Shown piece by piece: positions 40,640 to 52,365 of a stretch of DNA of 64,000 nt; within the stretch, counting starts at the first letter, position 1, and each line of letters begins with the position of its first letter. The stretch spans positions 37,056,198 through 37,120,197 of the forward strand of contig CM075937.1 in the NCBI GenBank assembly GCA_038030265.1, read 5' to 3'. Source of the DNA: Corythucha ciliata (lineage: Eukaryota > Arthropoda > Insecta > Hemiptera > Tingidae). The notes below the pieces were generated by a model. That model searched no databases. It had not been told where the DNA came from and saw only the letters and a program-made list of their open reading frames with translations. A program made the position numbers and the translations under genes.

Positions 40640-41450
40640 TAGAGATTTTGGGAATTCCATGGTAAAAATGCCAGATCTTTAGCGGTTTGTGATGCTTTTG
40701 AAGAATGTAACGACAATAATTGCGCAGGAAATCTTCCGTAGTTTCCGAAAATGTGGTCACTTTTGAGAAAATCATAACAGCAGTCGAGCAATCTTTGTTT
40801 TTCTTGAGCAAATTCAGTTAGGAAATAAAAACAATAAAAAAATCATAATGGGGAACTTGTATGAAAGTCCGATTTGGGAGAAAAGTATACCGGTGAATTG
40901 GCACATGGACAGAAGAATATCAACGGTAGTTGCAGCCCGATTGGTTCATTTGGTGATTTGTAAATAAATTTCAAAGTTCTTCAAAAGGGGATAGAAGATG
41001 GTACGAGGGGAAATGACGCCAATCCCTACTTTTGAAGCATGTGATTAGGGCACTCTAACATTTTTTGTTTACAAATAACAAGAAAAATTGTCCCCCTGAA
41101 AATGTGTCTTACCCCCCTCTTCCTCACACCACCCATTTCATTAAATAGGGTTTGACGTTATCAAATCCCCACTCAAAATTTTTAAAAATTCGCTCTAAAA
41201 AAATCCTTGATTGATTTTAATGTTTAATGTGAGCAATAGCATTGTGGAAGAGCCCTCTTCAATAAACACCAGGGGGCCTATTCTCTAACAACAAGCAATA
41301 TTTTTTTCGCCAGCCATGTGTTTATTTCATTCATTTGTTTGAAGAAAATCAATGAAATAAACATATGACTTCGAAAAAGCTATTGCTTCGGAATTAGAGA
41401 ATAAGCCCCCTGTGCTTGAAAAATGTGCAAGTTCCCCATTGAGATAAAAG
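40640..41450. repeat. Dispersed repeat, inverted copy at 14750-15460
   Basis: The plus-strand counterpart of the intron 1 repeat. A 39-codon frame at 40848-40967 begins MGNLYESPIW and ends at the same stop as the 37-codon frame at 15228-15341, with a two-codon length difference. Confidence 0.75.
41272..41410. mobile_element. MITE with GGGGGCCTATTCTCTAA termini
   Basis: 139 bp, AGGGGGCCTATTCTCTAA and inverse TTAGAGAATAAGCCCCCT. The homologous place near 14790 in the other copy is empty. Confidence 0.75.
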
Positions 41451-41750
41451 GATGATTCGCGGTTAAAAATGTAGAAAAATCACTATAATTTGCGGATAAT
41501 ATTGAGGAACAGTGCTAAAATTCGTAAACAAAAATGTAGAAAAAGCGCTAATTCACGGTTAAAATTGAGAAAAGCCCTAATTCGCAGGTAAAATTCATAA
41601 AAAGCGCCGATTCATGGCCAAATTTGAGAAGAACGCTAGTTCGCGGCTAAAAACGCCAATTCCAACGCCAGTTCACGACTCTTTGATGAAGGAATCTTCT
41701 TGGCCAGAATTAAGAAAAGGCACTAACTAATGGCCAATAGTAAAAAATGG
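41451..41750. repeat. Continuation of the CGCTAATTCGCGG satellite
   Basis: Units near CGCTAATTCGCGGTTAAAAT, about 30 bp, after the dispersed repeat. Confidence 0.7.
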
Positions 41751-43784
41751 CTCGACAAGCTATAAACTGGCCCAGACGGGGATGTTTCGGCTTGAAGGAA
41801 GTGGGCGCTCTGTTCAACTTCATGTTCTACAAACACAAAATTGGTGTTTTCAAAATTGGTGAATCACTTAAATTAGGACACAAGTGTCCTAAAACTGGTA
41901 ACTTTTCCCCCCAGAAACTGATACTTTTGAGGCTAAACCTTAAATTTTGGTCCCCTGAAACGGTAAGCTGCACGGTAATTTAGTCCTTCAATCTCGGCCC
42001 TCATTTCCTTGTAAAATTAACAATTCCTAGATACGGTTTCCTCTTGAAATTCACAATTTCCTAATCAAACCGACAATTTCTTTATAAAATTGGAATTTAG
42101 CTCAAAAATTGCAATTTCATCATAAAGAACATGGAAGTAAAATGACAATTTCCTTATAAAACTGACGATTTACTCATTAAACTGACATTATTTTAAACCG
42201 AAATTTTTCTCATTTGCGAGAATCAACCCCATGCACACTAACAGTTTCGAAGTGAGACTGACAAGTATTTTCAATGAAATGGACAATTTCATCATAAAAT
42301 TGCCCTTGGTGAAGCGTTTCGGTTCCTACCTAGCGGACCAGTTGGATTTTAACTGTTTGACTCCTTTTTTGTGATATCGGGGTGCGGGCAGCTGAGCCCA
42401 CTAAATCTGCGCTTTCGAGTTCAAGGGAGAGCAACTGCCCGCCCCTGCTCCCTTCTGGCTACCCCTCTGAAGCGAAGAGGAAGAAGAAGAAAATAAAACA
42501 ACCCAAACCCATAAAAATAAATAACATTAAATTTGATATTAACAATAAAAAAATATTGTTATATTTTTTAAATGCAACAAAAAGTCATAACGATTCGAAT
42601 TGAACAAACAAAAGTCGTAGGTACCTACATGGCGTCAGCGGCCCTTGAACAAGGCCTTCTCTTCTGGGTTTGCCGATTTGGCCCTTTAAAACCACAATTT
42701 GGCAGATTTCTCTTTAATTCGCGGATTTCAGGAAACTCGGAAAAACAATTTCAAAGATTCGGCTCTTGCAAAGTGTGGATCACCAATTCCCCATGTTTGG
42801 CTCTTTCAATAAAACTCAATTTTGCGGTTCTGACGTCTTCAAAGCTAGTTTTCATCGATTGAATTCGTAATTCAATCGCAATGTCCACTCAGATGGTTGG
42901 TTTAGAAGGGGGGGGGGGCTTCGCTCACTGGCCCAGACACTGTTTCGTGCGTTTCACTCTTTCAGAACCCAATTTCGTGGACTTCGCTCCTTTAAATCCC
43001 GATTAGGGGGAATTTCGCATGATGAAAAATCAAATTTCGTGGCTTTGTCTCTTCGTAAAATATGTTTCGCGCGGGTTTGGTAAACGAAAAAAAAAAATTC
43101 GTGATTTTGGCTTTACCAATATCGCGGATTTTGCTCCTTCAAAGCCTATTTTTACGAATTTTTGCTATTTCAAACCATAATTTCTCATATTTGTATTCTT
43201 TCAAAAAACAACTTCCGTATCCTTAGTTTTCCTAAAATTATTTTCTGAATTTTCGCTGGTTCCAACAACAGATAACTTGTGCGGAAAAATAAAATAAAGT
43301 GTTTCAAAACCCCTTTCCGTCGTTCGGACTATTTAACTCCCGTAGTTGTGAATTGAACCGATTTTGAACTTGGGGTTTCTTTATTGTTTCGCCAGTTTGG
43401 TTTGACTTGAAGTGGGTAGGTATTCAAAAAGATAAGTGCCTACTACTCCGTACATTCTGCGTCAATGTCTTACAATTAATTTTAATGGGTTAGATAAAAG
43501 CTTGATTGAAGAAATCACCCACAGTCATGAGTCATTCATCACGGAACAGTTTTCGGTTTACCGCATAACTTATTTGTTAGATTGGTTGTCACTACAGTGA
43601 CTATTGGACAAAATAACAACAGGGAGTTATTGCATAACCGTCTGACGCTTAACGTGTACGGTTATGTGCCGTCACAATTAGCGTAACCGGTTGTGCGGGT
43701 GGAAGAAGAGTTATTGCGATTAAGGGGGAGTTGTACATCTGTTTCCTCACCCCCCTCCAATCGTTCCTCGCCTACTCGGCCTTA

Positions 43785-43921
43785 GGTCCTGTTCACAAGC
43801 TCTATGTTAACGTTCTGTGGAGTCTATGCATCCAAACAGATTTACTCCCTCGAAAAATGAAGCATTTTTATAGGTTGCATAGGCACCACACAACACAAAC
43901 ATAGAGCTTGTGAACAGGGCC
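43785..43921. mobile_element. MITE with GGTCCTGTTCACAAGC termini, TA target
   Basis: Inverted ends GGTCCTGTTCACAAGCTCTA and TAGAGCTTGTGAACAGGGCC, with TA on both sides. The copy at 51375-51433 has lost its right part by an internal deletion. Confidence 0.75.
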
Positions 43922-43923
43922 TA

Positions 43924-44062
43924 AAGACCCGTTCACAACCTCTATGTTTACGTTGTGTGGAGTCTACGCAACCAAAAAAATGTATTCCCTCGAAAAATGA
44001 AGCATTCTGATAGGTTGCGTAGACACCACACAACGAAAACGTAGAGGTTGTGAACGGACCCT
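43924..44062. mobile_element. MITE with ACCCGTTCACAACCTCTA termini, TA target
   Basis: Ends AAGACCCGTTCACAACCTCT and AGGTTGTGAACGGACCCT, flanked by TA and sharing one TA with the MITE next to it. It is related to that MITE in sequence (shared CCCTCGAAAAATGAAGCAT centre). Other copies lie near 51436-51580 and, in part, 49150-49240. Confidence 0.75.
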
Positions 44063-44617
44063 TACGTAAATTATCTCGTATTTCTGCACCAATCCTGGAT
44101 TTCAATGTTTCATTTAAATCTCCAGGAAATTCCGTACAACCGTACGATCTTCTTTTTTCATATTTCACCCCCCAAATATCTTTAAAACGCACATAACATA
44201 CCTTGAAAATTCACACTCTTTCGACGACTTATTTAGGAAAACAAGATCGTACGGTTGTGCGGAATTTCCTAAAGATTTAAATGAGACCTTGAAATCTATG
44301 ATTGGTGCAGGAATACGGCGATAATTTACGTAACTCCGAGTAGGCGAGGTATAATTGGAGGGGGTCGAGGAAACACATGTACAACTCTCCTTAAAGCCGT
44401 GTACACACGGAGACTTTTCTGTCCTGTCATGAAAATTTTAAGATTTTTAGGAATGTTCGTTTGTCGTGGTGTCAAAAAGTATATAAACCATATGTTTGTA
44501 TGAAAAAACCAAGAAAAAACGCGCAAGATTTTGGAAAAATATCTCCTTTCTGCTAACCACGGAAACCCAGCTTAGAAATACCGCGTCCTACATTAGCCCT
44601 GTAAACAAAGGAGGGCA

Positions 44618-44695
44618 GGGCCCTATTGCACAATGTTTTATCAGCTAATATTACAGCTGTTTTATTAGCTGATAAAACATTGTGCAATAGGGCCC
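44618..44695. repeat. Compact palindrome GGGCCCTATTGCACAATG
   Basis: 78 bp: GGGCCCTATTGCACAATGTT continuing into TTATCAGCTAAT, and its inverse, with a loop of about 16 bases. Further copies at 47339-47417 and an expanded one at 52138-52261. Confidence 0.8.
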
Positions 44696-44821
44696 AGGAC
44701 ATAAAAAATGGGAGTAACTTTTGGGGCTTGAAAATAAACAATTTCTGTCGGAATAATGTACATACGGTAACAGGAGCGGATTTAGAGATTTTTTGATGGG
44801 GGGGGGGTTCTTAAGCACTTT

Positions 44822-45315
44822 AGGTCTGTCGTTCACTAGAAGCGTTTTCGAGCGGTGATACAACGCGCAATAACGAGCGTACATCCCAAAGACTCAAATT
44901 GAATGTGACATCGTCCACTGCAGAATTAGCTGCACTGAATTCAATTTAAGTCATTTTGTATGTACACTCGTTGTAGCGCCGCTCGAAAACGCTTCCCCGA
45001 GGACGACCCGCCTTACATCGGAGCTAGGATATATCGAGCACAAATCCTGATCATGATAGAGGGAGGAGTATATGTAGAGTGTCATCGTCGCAGCAAGCGT
45101 TCTTTATTTTTAGCCATTTCCGTTAGGCCGGTCGTCCAATGGAAGCGTTTTCGAGCGGCGCTACAATAACGCGGTACAACGAGAGTACATTCCAAAGCCT
45201 TGAATTGAATGTGATATCGTCCACTGCAGGCTTAGAGCTACAGTGCATTCAATTCAAGCCTTTTAGATGTACGCTCGTTGTCGCGCCGCTCGAAAACGCT
45301 TCCAGTGAACGACCG
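44822..45315. mobile_element. Two adjacent palindromic MITEs, GAAGCGTTTTCGAGCGGCGC type
   Basis: 44822-45010 and 45125-45315 each start with a GTCGTyCA.T.GAAGCGTTTTCGAGCGG end and finish with its inverse, with CGTCCACTGCAG at the centre. Further copies at 47548-47734, 53172-53300 (partial) and 53413-53600. Confidence 0.75.
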
Positions 45316-45795
45316 GTCTTGTTCTTCAATGAGAGAGCTCGCCGTAAATTACATCGCTGCCAATGTGGACGGATTGGCTTTCGAATTGGTGATGTACGTA
45401 GGCGTGGGTGGCTACAGTTGGTGGCTGGGGCAGTCGCCACCCCCATCCACCGTAAGATTGGAAAACAGAAATAAAACGGCAGAATAGCCAGTTTGACAGT
45501 TTGAGAGAGATGGAAAATGCTGGAAAAAGTGAAGAAGCTGTACAAATGGACTTAATCACATCCTTATTCCCATATTTTACTATTTTTCCTAGAGTTTTCA
45601 AGAAAAACTCAAGCATGGCGAAGGGGACGAGAAAAGGCTTCTTATTATCAATAGAAGACCAAAAATAGTAGCCCGTTAAGAAAGAGCTGCGAAAACTGGT
45701 TGGAAAACGGAGGCGGCAGGGCGTGGAGGATTTTACTTTAATACAAAGTGCTCCTTTGGGGGGCAAAATTGTGAGAGAAGGCGGGGGGGCTTCGC
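45122..45795. repeat. Duplicated block, copies at 47548-48210 and 53408-54070
   Basis: About 670 bp at near identity: the palindromic MITE plus a unique part with GGCGTGGGTGGCTACAGTTG. Reverse-strand frames of 160-180 codons here have no recognisable domain and are frameshifted between copies, so I do not call a gene. Confidence 0.8.
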
Positions 45796-46190
45796 TCACT
45801 GGCCCAGACACTGTTTCGTGCGTTTCACTCTTTCAGAACCCAATTTCGTGGACTTCGCTCCTTTAAATCCCGATTAGGGGGAATTTCGCATGATGAAAAA
45901 TCAAATTTCGTGGCTTTGTCTCTTCGTAAAATATGTTTCGCGCGGGTTTGGTAAACGAAAAAAAAAAATTACATTTATAATTTAAATTCGCATTTTCTGA
46001 AGGACTTTTTAGTGGCTAAAATTCAAAAAAATGGCAAATTCATGCATGGCGATAGTATAATGTTAAAAAACACGCTAATTATCACAGCTAGAACTGAAAT
46101 GAAGCAATAATCTATACCTACTAAAGTTATATGTATAAAATTGCTAATGCGGTGGAAAAATGTGAAAAAGCGCTAATTTGCGGGTAGAGT
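45782..46190. repeat. Mosaic junction block (42.9-kb piece joined to 39.4-kb piece)
   Basis: 45782-45965 copies 42920-43100 (GCTTCGCTCACTGGCCCAGA onward). At the A-run of GGTAAACGAAAAAAAAAA it switches to sequence matching 39371-39605 (ATTACATTTATA..GGCAAATTCATGCATGG). Two places about 3.5 kb apart are joined at a homopolymer. Confidence 0.75.
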
Positions 46191-46647
46191 CCAAAAATCG
46201 CCCTTAACTGAGAGATTGAGGCTGTGATGAGGCCAGCAAGATGCCCAGATTCAAGAGTGTGCTGGCTGGGTGGAATGATGACTAAAATGTGAAATTACCC
46301 CCCCTCACCTCACCATTACAAGATTTCAATCTGACCCCCCCCCCAGGACAAATTCCTACCTACGCCACTGTAGCCGCTATATTTTCCTACCAATTTTTCC
46401 ACATTTCAGCAATATTAGAGCTTTTCCTGAATTGTATCCGTCAATTAGCACTCTCCTCATTTTGCCGTTGATCAATGGCGCGCCGAAGGGGGGGGGCAGG
46501 GGGAACTGCGGGTCCACCCCAGGAAAATCGGGAAAAGTAACAGTTCGTGCAGTTCGATTGCTTTAATTAATAATGAATGAGTGAACAAGTAATAGTCCGG
46601 AGGTTAACGACATCAACTTTGCAAATAATCATTAAGCAATTAAGCAA
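46191..46647. other. Short unique spacer in the duplicated region
   Basis: C-runs and G-runs at 46298 and 46489; no gene or repeat family seen. Confidence 0.35.
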
Positions 46648-47545
46648 AATTGGTGAATCAATTAAATTTGGCGTCATGTGTCCTAAAACTGGTAACTTTT
46701 CCCCCCAGAAACTGATACTTTTGAGGCTAAACCTTAAATTTTGGTCCCCTGAAACGGTAAGCTGCACGGTAATTTAGTCCTTCAATCTCGGCCCTCATTT
46801 CCTTGTAAAATTAACAATTCCTAGATACGGTTTCCTCTTGAAATTCACAATTTCCTAATCAAACCGACAATTTCTTTATAAAATTGGAATTTAGCTCAAA
46901 AATCTTTAAAACGCACATAACATACCTTGAAATTCACACTCTTTCGACGACTTATTTAGGAAAACAAGATCGTACGGTTGTGCGGAATTTCCTAAAGATT
47001 TAAATGAGACCTTGAAATCTATGATTGGTGCAGGAATACGGCGATAATTTACGTAACTCCGAGTAGGCGAGGTATAATTGGAGGGGTCGAGGAAACACAT
47101 GTACAACTCTCCTTAAAGCCGTGTACACACGGAGACTTTTCTGTCCTGTCATGAAAATTTTAAGATTTTTAGGAATGTTCGTTTGTCGTGGTGTCAAAAA
47201 GTATATAAACCATATGTTTGTATGAAAAAACCAAGAAAAAACGCGCAAGATTTTGGAAAAATATCTCCTTTCTGCTAACCACGGAAACCCAGCTTAGAAA
47301 TACCGCGTCCTACATTAGCCCTGTAAACAAAGGAGGGCAGGGCCCTATTGCACAATGTTTTATCAGCTAATATTACAGCTGTTTTATTAGCTGATAAAAC
47401 ATTGTGCAATAGGGCCCAGGACATAAAAAATGGGAGTAACTTTTGGGGCTTGAAAATAAACAATTTCTGTCGGAATAATGTACATACGGTAACAGGAGCG
47501 GATTTAGAGATTTTTTGATGGAGGGGGGGTTCTTAAGCACTTTAG
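46648..47545. repeat. Partial, internally deleted copy of the 41.9-44.8 kb block
   Basis: 46648-46902 matches 41880-42105, then the sequence jumps to match 44190-44815. About 2.1 kb of the block is missing, with the join at AAAAATCTTTAAAACGC. Confidence 0.8.
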
Positions 47546-48209
47546 GTCTGTCGTCCACTAGAAGCGTTTTCGAGCGGCGCTACAATAACGCGGTACAACG
47601 AGAGTACATTCCAAAGCCTTGAATTGAATGTGATATCGTCCACTGCAGGCTTAGAGCTACAGTGCATTCAATTCAAGCCTTTTAGATGTACGCTCGTTGT
47701 CGCGCCGCTCGAAAACGCTTCCAGTGAACGACCGGTCTTGTTCTCAATGAGAGAGCTCGCCGTAAAATTACACTCGCTGCCAATGTGGACGGATTGGCTT
47801 TCGAATTGGTGATGTACGTAGGCGTGGGTGGCTACAGTTGGTGGCAGGGGCAGTCGCCACCCCCATCCACGTAAGATTGGAAAACAGAAATAAAACGGCA
47901 GAATAGCCAGTTTGACAGTTTGAGAGAGATGGAAAATGCTGGAAAAAGTGAAGAAGCTGTACAAATGGACTTAATCACATCCTTATTCCCATATTTTACT
48001 ATTTTTCCTAGAGTTTTCAAGAAAAACTCAAGCATGGCGAAGGGGACGAGAAAAGGCTTCTTATTATCAATAGAAGACCAAAAATAGTAGCCCGTTAAGA
48101 AAAGAGCTGCGAAAACTGGTTGGAAAACGGAGGCGGCAGGGCGTGGAGGATTTTACTTTAATACAAAGTGCTCCTTTGGGGGCAAAATTGTGAGAGAAGG
48201 CGGGGGGGA

Positions 48210-49120
48210 TTTCATGCATTTTAAACTGTTTTTACGAGCTCATATTATCATTGGAACCTTTAAATTAGCCCGAGAAGAAACGTGCTTGAATCGAAAATGT
48301 GGGAGGGGGTGGATGGGAGGGATGTGAGAAAGGCGACGAACGGATTGTTAGTTGTGGAGATTGTGTCAAAGGAACAGTCTGACAAATTGAAAGTTTCAGT
48401 TGTACTTACAGACGCTGAAGATGGCGAGCAGCCGAAACCGGTTGGTTTCTAACGCACCTCAACGAGAGAAGACAGACAACGTAGGCTCCTACGGCTACAG
48501 TTTTATGCATGCACTAATTGAAAGCGATCAATGAATTCGCTGAAGAAACTATTATGGTGACAACACCAGAAAACCTAAATACCATAAAAGGGGTGATCTC
48601 GTCAAGAGATCTGAAATATGCGTCAGAAACAGAAATTCTGGATCACTTAGGTCAATACAATGTGATTGCAGCGAAATTTATAACAAAGAAGATAGATGGA
48701 CAAGATACTAAACTTGGTACAGTAGTATTGACCTTTAAAGGGAAAACTCTGCCGGAGTATTCGTATGCCGCGTACCAAAAGTTCAAAGTGCGACCTTATG
48801 TGAGGGCACCGATGCGGTGTTTCAAGTGCCAGCAGTTTTGGCCACAACGCCATAAGGTGCAGAGGGGATACGGTGTGTGAATGTGGACTGCCACCATCAA
48901 AGTGCCCAAATTGTGAAAAGGAACACTCCGCCCGAAGTAAAGAGTGTCAGGTGTACAAGGCTGAATATGAGATCCAAAAGGCTCTGGCTGTACATCGAAT
49001 GACATTTCCTTAAGCCCGAGCGTTTGTGAAAGGCAATTGGGGGATGAAAGAAGGAATATCGTACGCAAGCAGAGCGAGGGTGCTTCGGGATGCAAACGCC
49101 CCAATATAAAGATCTGCTTG
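48210..49120 (+). pseudogene. Jockey-like non-LTR retrotransposon ORF1 fragment, copy 1
   Basis: 48518-48880 encodes an ORF1 nucleic-acid-binding segment (LNTIKGVISSRDL, ETEILDHL) ending in the first half of a CCHC knuckle, RCFKCQQF. An extra T in the following T-run shifts the frame; downstream bases in another frame encode VCECGLPP, NCGKEHSARSKEC, YEIQKALAV and a stop. This pattern is typical of Jockey-group ORF1 proteins of arthropods. A TAA replaces a CAA-type codon near 49011. No endonuclease or RT follows. Confidence 0.85.
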
Positions 49121-49121
49121 G

Positions 49122-49153
<32 letters not shown>
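49121..49153. repeat. A-run of about 32 bases at a duplication junction
   Basis: It follows GATCTGCTTGG, where the third ORF1 copy instead reads GGCAAAAAAGAAAAC, and leads into ATGTATTCCCTCGAAAAATG, found after an A-run in the 43.98-kb MITE. It is best read as a join inside A-rich sequence rather than a normal LINE tail. Confidence 0.65.
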
Positions 49154-49155
<2 letters not shown>

Positions 49156-49451
49156 TATTCCCTCGAAAAATGAAGAATTTTGATAGGTTGCGTAGACACC
49201 ACACAACGAAAACGTAGAGGTTGTGAACGGACCCTTACGTAAATTATCTCGTATTTCTGCACCAATCCTGGATTTCAATGTTTCATTTAAATCTCCAGGA
49301 AATTCCGTACAACCGTACGATCTTCTTTTTTCATATTTCACCCCCCAAATATCTTTAAAACGCACATAACATACCTTGAAATTCACACTCTTTCGACGAC
49401 TTATTTAGGAAAACAAGATCGTACGGTTGTGCGGAATTTCCTAAAGATTTA
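49154..49451. repeat. Partial copy of the 43.98-44.28 kb block
   Basis: Matches 43980-44282 at near identity, then switches to sequence of 46656 onward at TTTAAATCAATTAAATTTGG. Confidence 0.75.
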
Positions 49452-52365
49452 AATCAATTAAATTTGGCGTCATGTGTCCTAAAACTGGTAACTTTTCCCC
49501 CCAGAAACTGATACTTTTGAGGCTAAACCTTAAATTTTGGTCCCCTGAAACGGTAAGCTGCACGGTAATTTAGTCCTTCAATCTCGGCCCTCATTTCCTT
49601 GTAAAATTAACAATTCCTAGATACGGTTTCCTCTTGAAATTCACAATTTCCTAATCAAACCGACAATTCTTTATAAATTGGAATTTAGCTCAAAAATTGC
49701 AATTTCATCATAAAGAACATGGAAGTAAAATGACAATTTCCTTATAAAACTGACGATTTTCTCATTAAACTGACATTATTTTAAACCGAAAATTTTCTCA
49801 TTTGCGAGAATCAACCCCATGCACACTAACAGTTTCGAAGTGAGACTGACAAGTATTTTCAATGAAATGGACAATTTCATCATAAAATTGCCCTTGGTGA
49901 AGCGTTTCGGTTCCTACCTAGCGGACCAGTTGGATTTTAACTGTTTGACTCCTTTTTTGTGATATCGGGGTGCGGGCAGCTGAGCCCACTAAATCTGCGC
50001 TTTCGAGTTCAAGGGAGAGCAACTGCCCGCCCCTGCTCCCTTCTGGCTACCCCTCTGAAGCGAAGAGGAAGAAGAAGAAAATAAAACAACCCAAACCCCT
50101 AAAAATAAATAACATTAAATTTGATATTAACAATAAAAAAATAATGTTATATTTTTTAAATGCAACAAAAAGTCATAACGATTCGAATTGAACAAACAAA
50201 AGTTGTAGGTACCTACATGGGCGTCAGCGGCCCTTGAACAAGGCCTTCTCTTCTGGGTTTGCCGATTTGGCCCTTTAAAACCACAATTTGGCAGATTTCT
50301 CTTCAATTCGCGGATTTCAGGAAACTCGGAAAAACAATTTCAAAGATTCGGCTCTTGCAAAGTGTGGATCACCAATTCCCCATGTTTGGCTCTTTCAATA
50401 AAACTCAATTTTGCGGTTCTGACGTCTTCAAAGCTAGTTTTCATCGATTGAATTCGTAATTCAATCGCAATGTCCACTCAGATGGTTGGTTTAGAAGGGG
50501 GGGGGGGCTTCGCTCACTGGCCCACACACTGTTTCGTGCGTTTCACTCTTTCAGAACCCAATTTCGTGGACTTCGCTCCTTTAAATCCCGATTAGGGGGA
50601 ATTTCGCATGATGAAAAATCAAATTTCGTGGCTTTGTCTCTTCGTAAAATATGTTTCGCGCGGATTTGGTAAACGAAAAAAAAAATTCGTGATTTTGGCT
50701 TTACCAATATCGCGGATTTTGCTCCTTCAAAGCCTATTTTTACGAATTTTTGCTATTTCAAACCATAATTTCTCATATTTGTATTCTTTCAAAAAACAAA
50801 TTCCGTATCCTTAGTTTTTCTAAAATTATTTTCGGAATTTTCGCTGGTTCCAACAACAGATAACTTGTGCGGAAAAATAAAATAAAGTGTTTCAAAACCC
50901 CTTTCCGTCGTTCGGACTATTTAACTCCCGTAGTTGTGAATTGAACCGATTTTGAACTTGGGGTTTCTTTATTGTTTCGCCAGTTTGGTTTGACTTGAAG
51001 TGGGTAGGTATTCAAAAAGATAAGTGCCTACTACTCCGTACATTCTGCGTCAATGTCTTACAATTAATTTTAATGGGTTAGATAAAAGCTTGATTGAAGA
51101 AATCACCCGCAGTCATGAGTCATTCATCACGGAACAGTTTTCGGTTTACCGCATAACTTATTTGTTAGATTGGTTGTCACTACAGTGACTATTGGACAAA
51201 ATAACAGCAGGGAGTTATTGCATAACCGTCTGACGCTTAACGTGTACGGTTATGTGCCGTCACAATAAGCGTAACCGGTTGTGCGGGTGGAAGAAGAGTT
51301 ATTGCGATTAAGGGGGAGTTGTACATCTGTTTCCTCACCCCCCTCCAATCGTTCCTCGCCTACTCGGCCTTAGGTCCTGTTCACAAGCTCTATGTTAACG
51401 TTCTGTGGAGTCTATGCAGCCAAACAGATTTACCTAAAGACCCGTTCACAACCTCTATGTTATGTTTTCGTCGTGTGGAGTCTGCGCAACCAAAAAAAAT
51501 GTATTCCCTCGAAAAATGAAGCATTTTGATAGGTTGCGTAGACACCACACAACGAAAACGTAGAGGTTGTGAACGGACCCTTACGTAAATTATCTCGTAT
51601 TTCTGCACCAATCCTGGATTTCAATGTTTCATTTAAATCTTCAGGAAATTCCGTACAACCGTACGATCTTCTTTTTTCATATTTCACCCCCCAAATATAT
51701 TTAAAACGCACATAACATACCTTGAAAATTCACACTCTTTCGACGACTTATTTAGGAAAACAAGATCGTACGGTTGTGCGGAATTTCCTAAAGATTTAAA
51801 TGAGACCTTGAAATCTAGGATTGGTGCAGGAATACGGCGATAATTTACGTAACACCGAGTAGGCGAGGTATGATTGGAAGGGGTCGAGGAAACTCATGTA
51901 CAACTCTCCTTAAAGCCGTGTACACACGGAGACTTTTCTGCCCTGTCATGAAAATTTTAAGATTTTTTGGGAATGTTCGTTTGTCGTGGTGTCAAAAAGT
52001 ATATAAACCATATGTTTGTATGAAAAAACCAAGAAAAAACGCGCAAGATTTTGGAAAAATATCTCCTTTCTGCTTACCACGGAAACCCAGCTTAGAAATA
52101 CCGCGTCCTACATTAGCCCTGTAAACAAAGGAGGGCAGGGCCCTATTGCACAATGTTTTATTAGCTAATATTACAGCTGTTTTATTAGCTAATATTACAG
52201 CTGTTTTATTAGCTAATATTAGCTATATTATTAGCTAATAAAACATTGTGCAATAGGGCCCAGGACATAAAAAATGGGAGTAACTTTTGGGGCTTGAAAA
52301 TAAACAATTTCTGTCGGAATAATGTACATACGGTAACAGGAGCGGATTTAGAGATTTTTTGAAGG
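49452..52365. repeat. Segmental duplication, second copy (~2.9 kb)
   Basis: Nearly identical to 41875-44815, including the satellite pieces, the dispersed repeat (50929-51165), the split inverted-repeat element and the GGGCCCTATTGC palindrome. Differences include a deletion in the first MITE at 51433 and expansion of the palindrome loop. Confidence 0.85.
52138..52261. repeat. Expanded copy of the GGGCCCTATTGC palindrome
   Basis: The ends are as in the 78-bp copies, but the middle repeats TTTTATTAGCTAATATTACA and TTAGCTAATA units, giving 124 bp. It can still fold end to end. Confidence 0.8.

Larger units (their letters stand above)
43721..44395. mobile_element. Inverted-repeat element interrupted by two adjacent MITEs
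   Basis: Outer arms TAAGGGGGAGTTGTACATC and GTACAACTCTCCTTAAAG. The left arm (43721-43782 continued at 44063-44160) pairs with 44215-44395. The MITE pair 43785-44062 splits the left arm. Copies lie at 51310-51910 and, partly, 46906-47110 and 49190-49450. Confidence 0.7.
41862..44815. repeat. Segmental duplication, first copy (~2.9 kb)
   Basis: Nearly identical to 49452-52365, with part also at 46648-47545. It contains a 20-bp-period satellite (ACAATTTCCTCAT type, 42000-42340), a GC-rich piece with AAGCGAAGAGGAAGAAG (42380-42500), a TTTCGCGGATTTCGCTC satellite (42640-43230), the dispersed repeat also at 2.7 kb, and MITEs. Confidence 0.85.

Noticed and set aside
45326..45811. 161-codon minus-strand frame in the duplicated block (also 53536-54084)
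   Set aside because: The equivalent copy at 47.7-48.2 kb is frameshifted and the frame runs across a palindromic MITE; no domain seen.
49121..49153. Poly(A) tail of a LINE insertion
   Set aside because: The parallel copy at 54990 continues without a tail there, and the sequence after the A-run belongs to a MITE that itself has an A-run, so a recombination join fits better.
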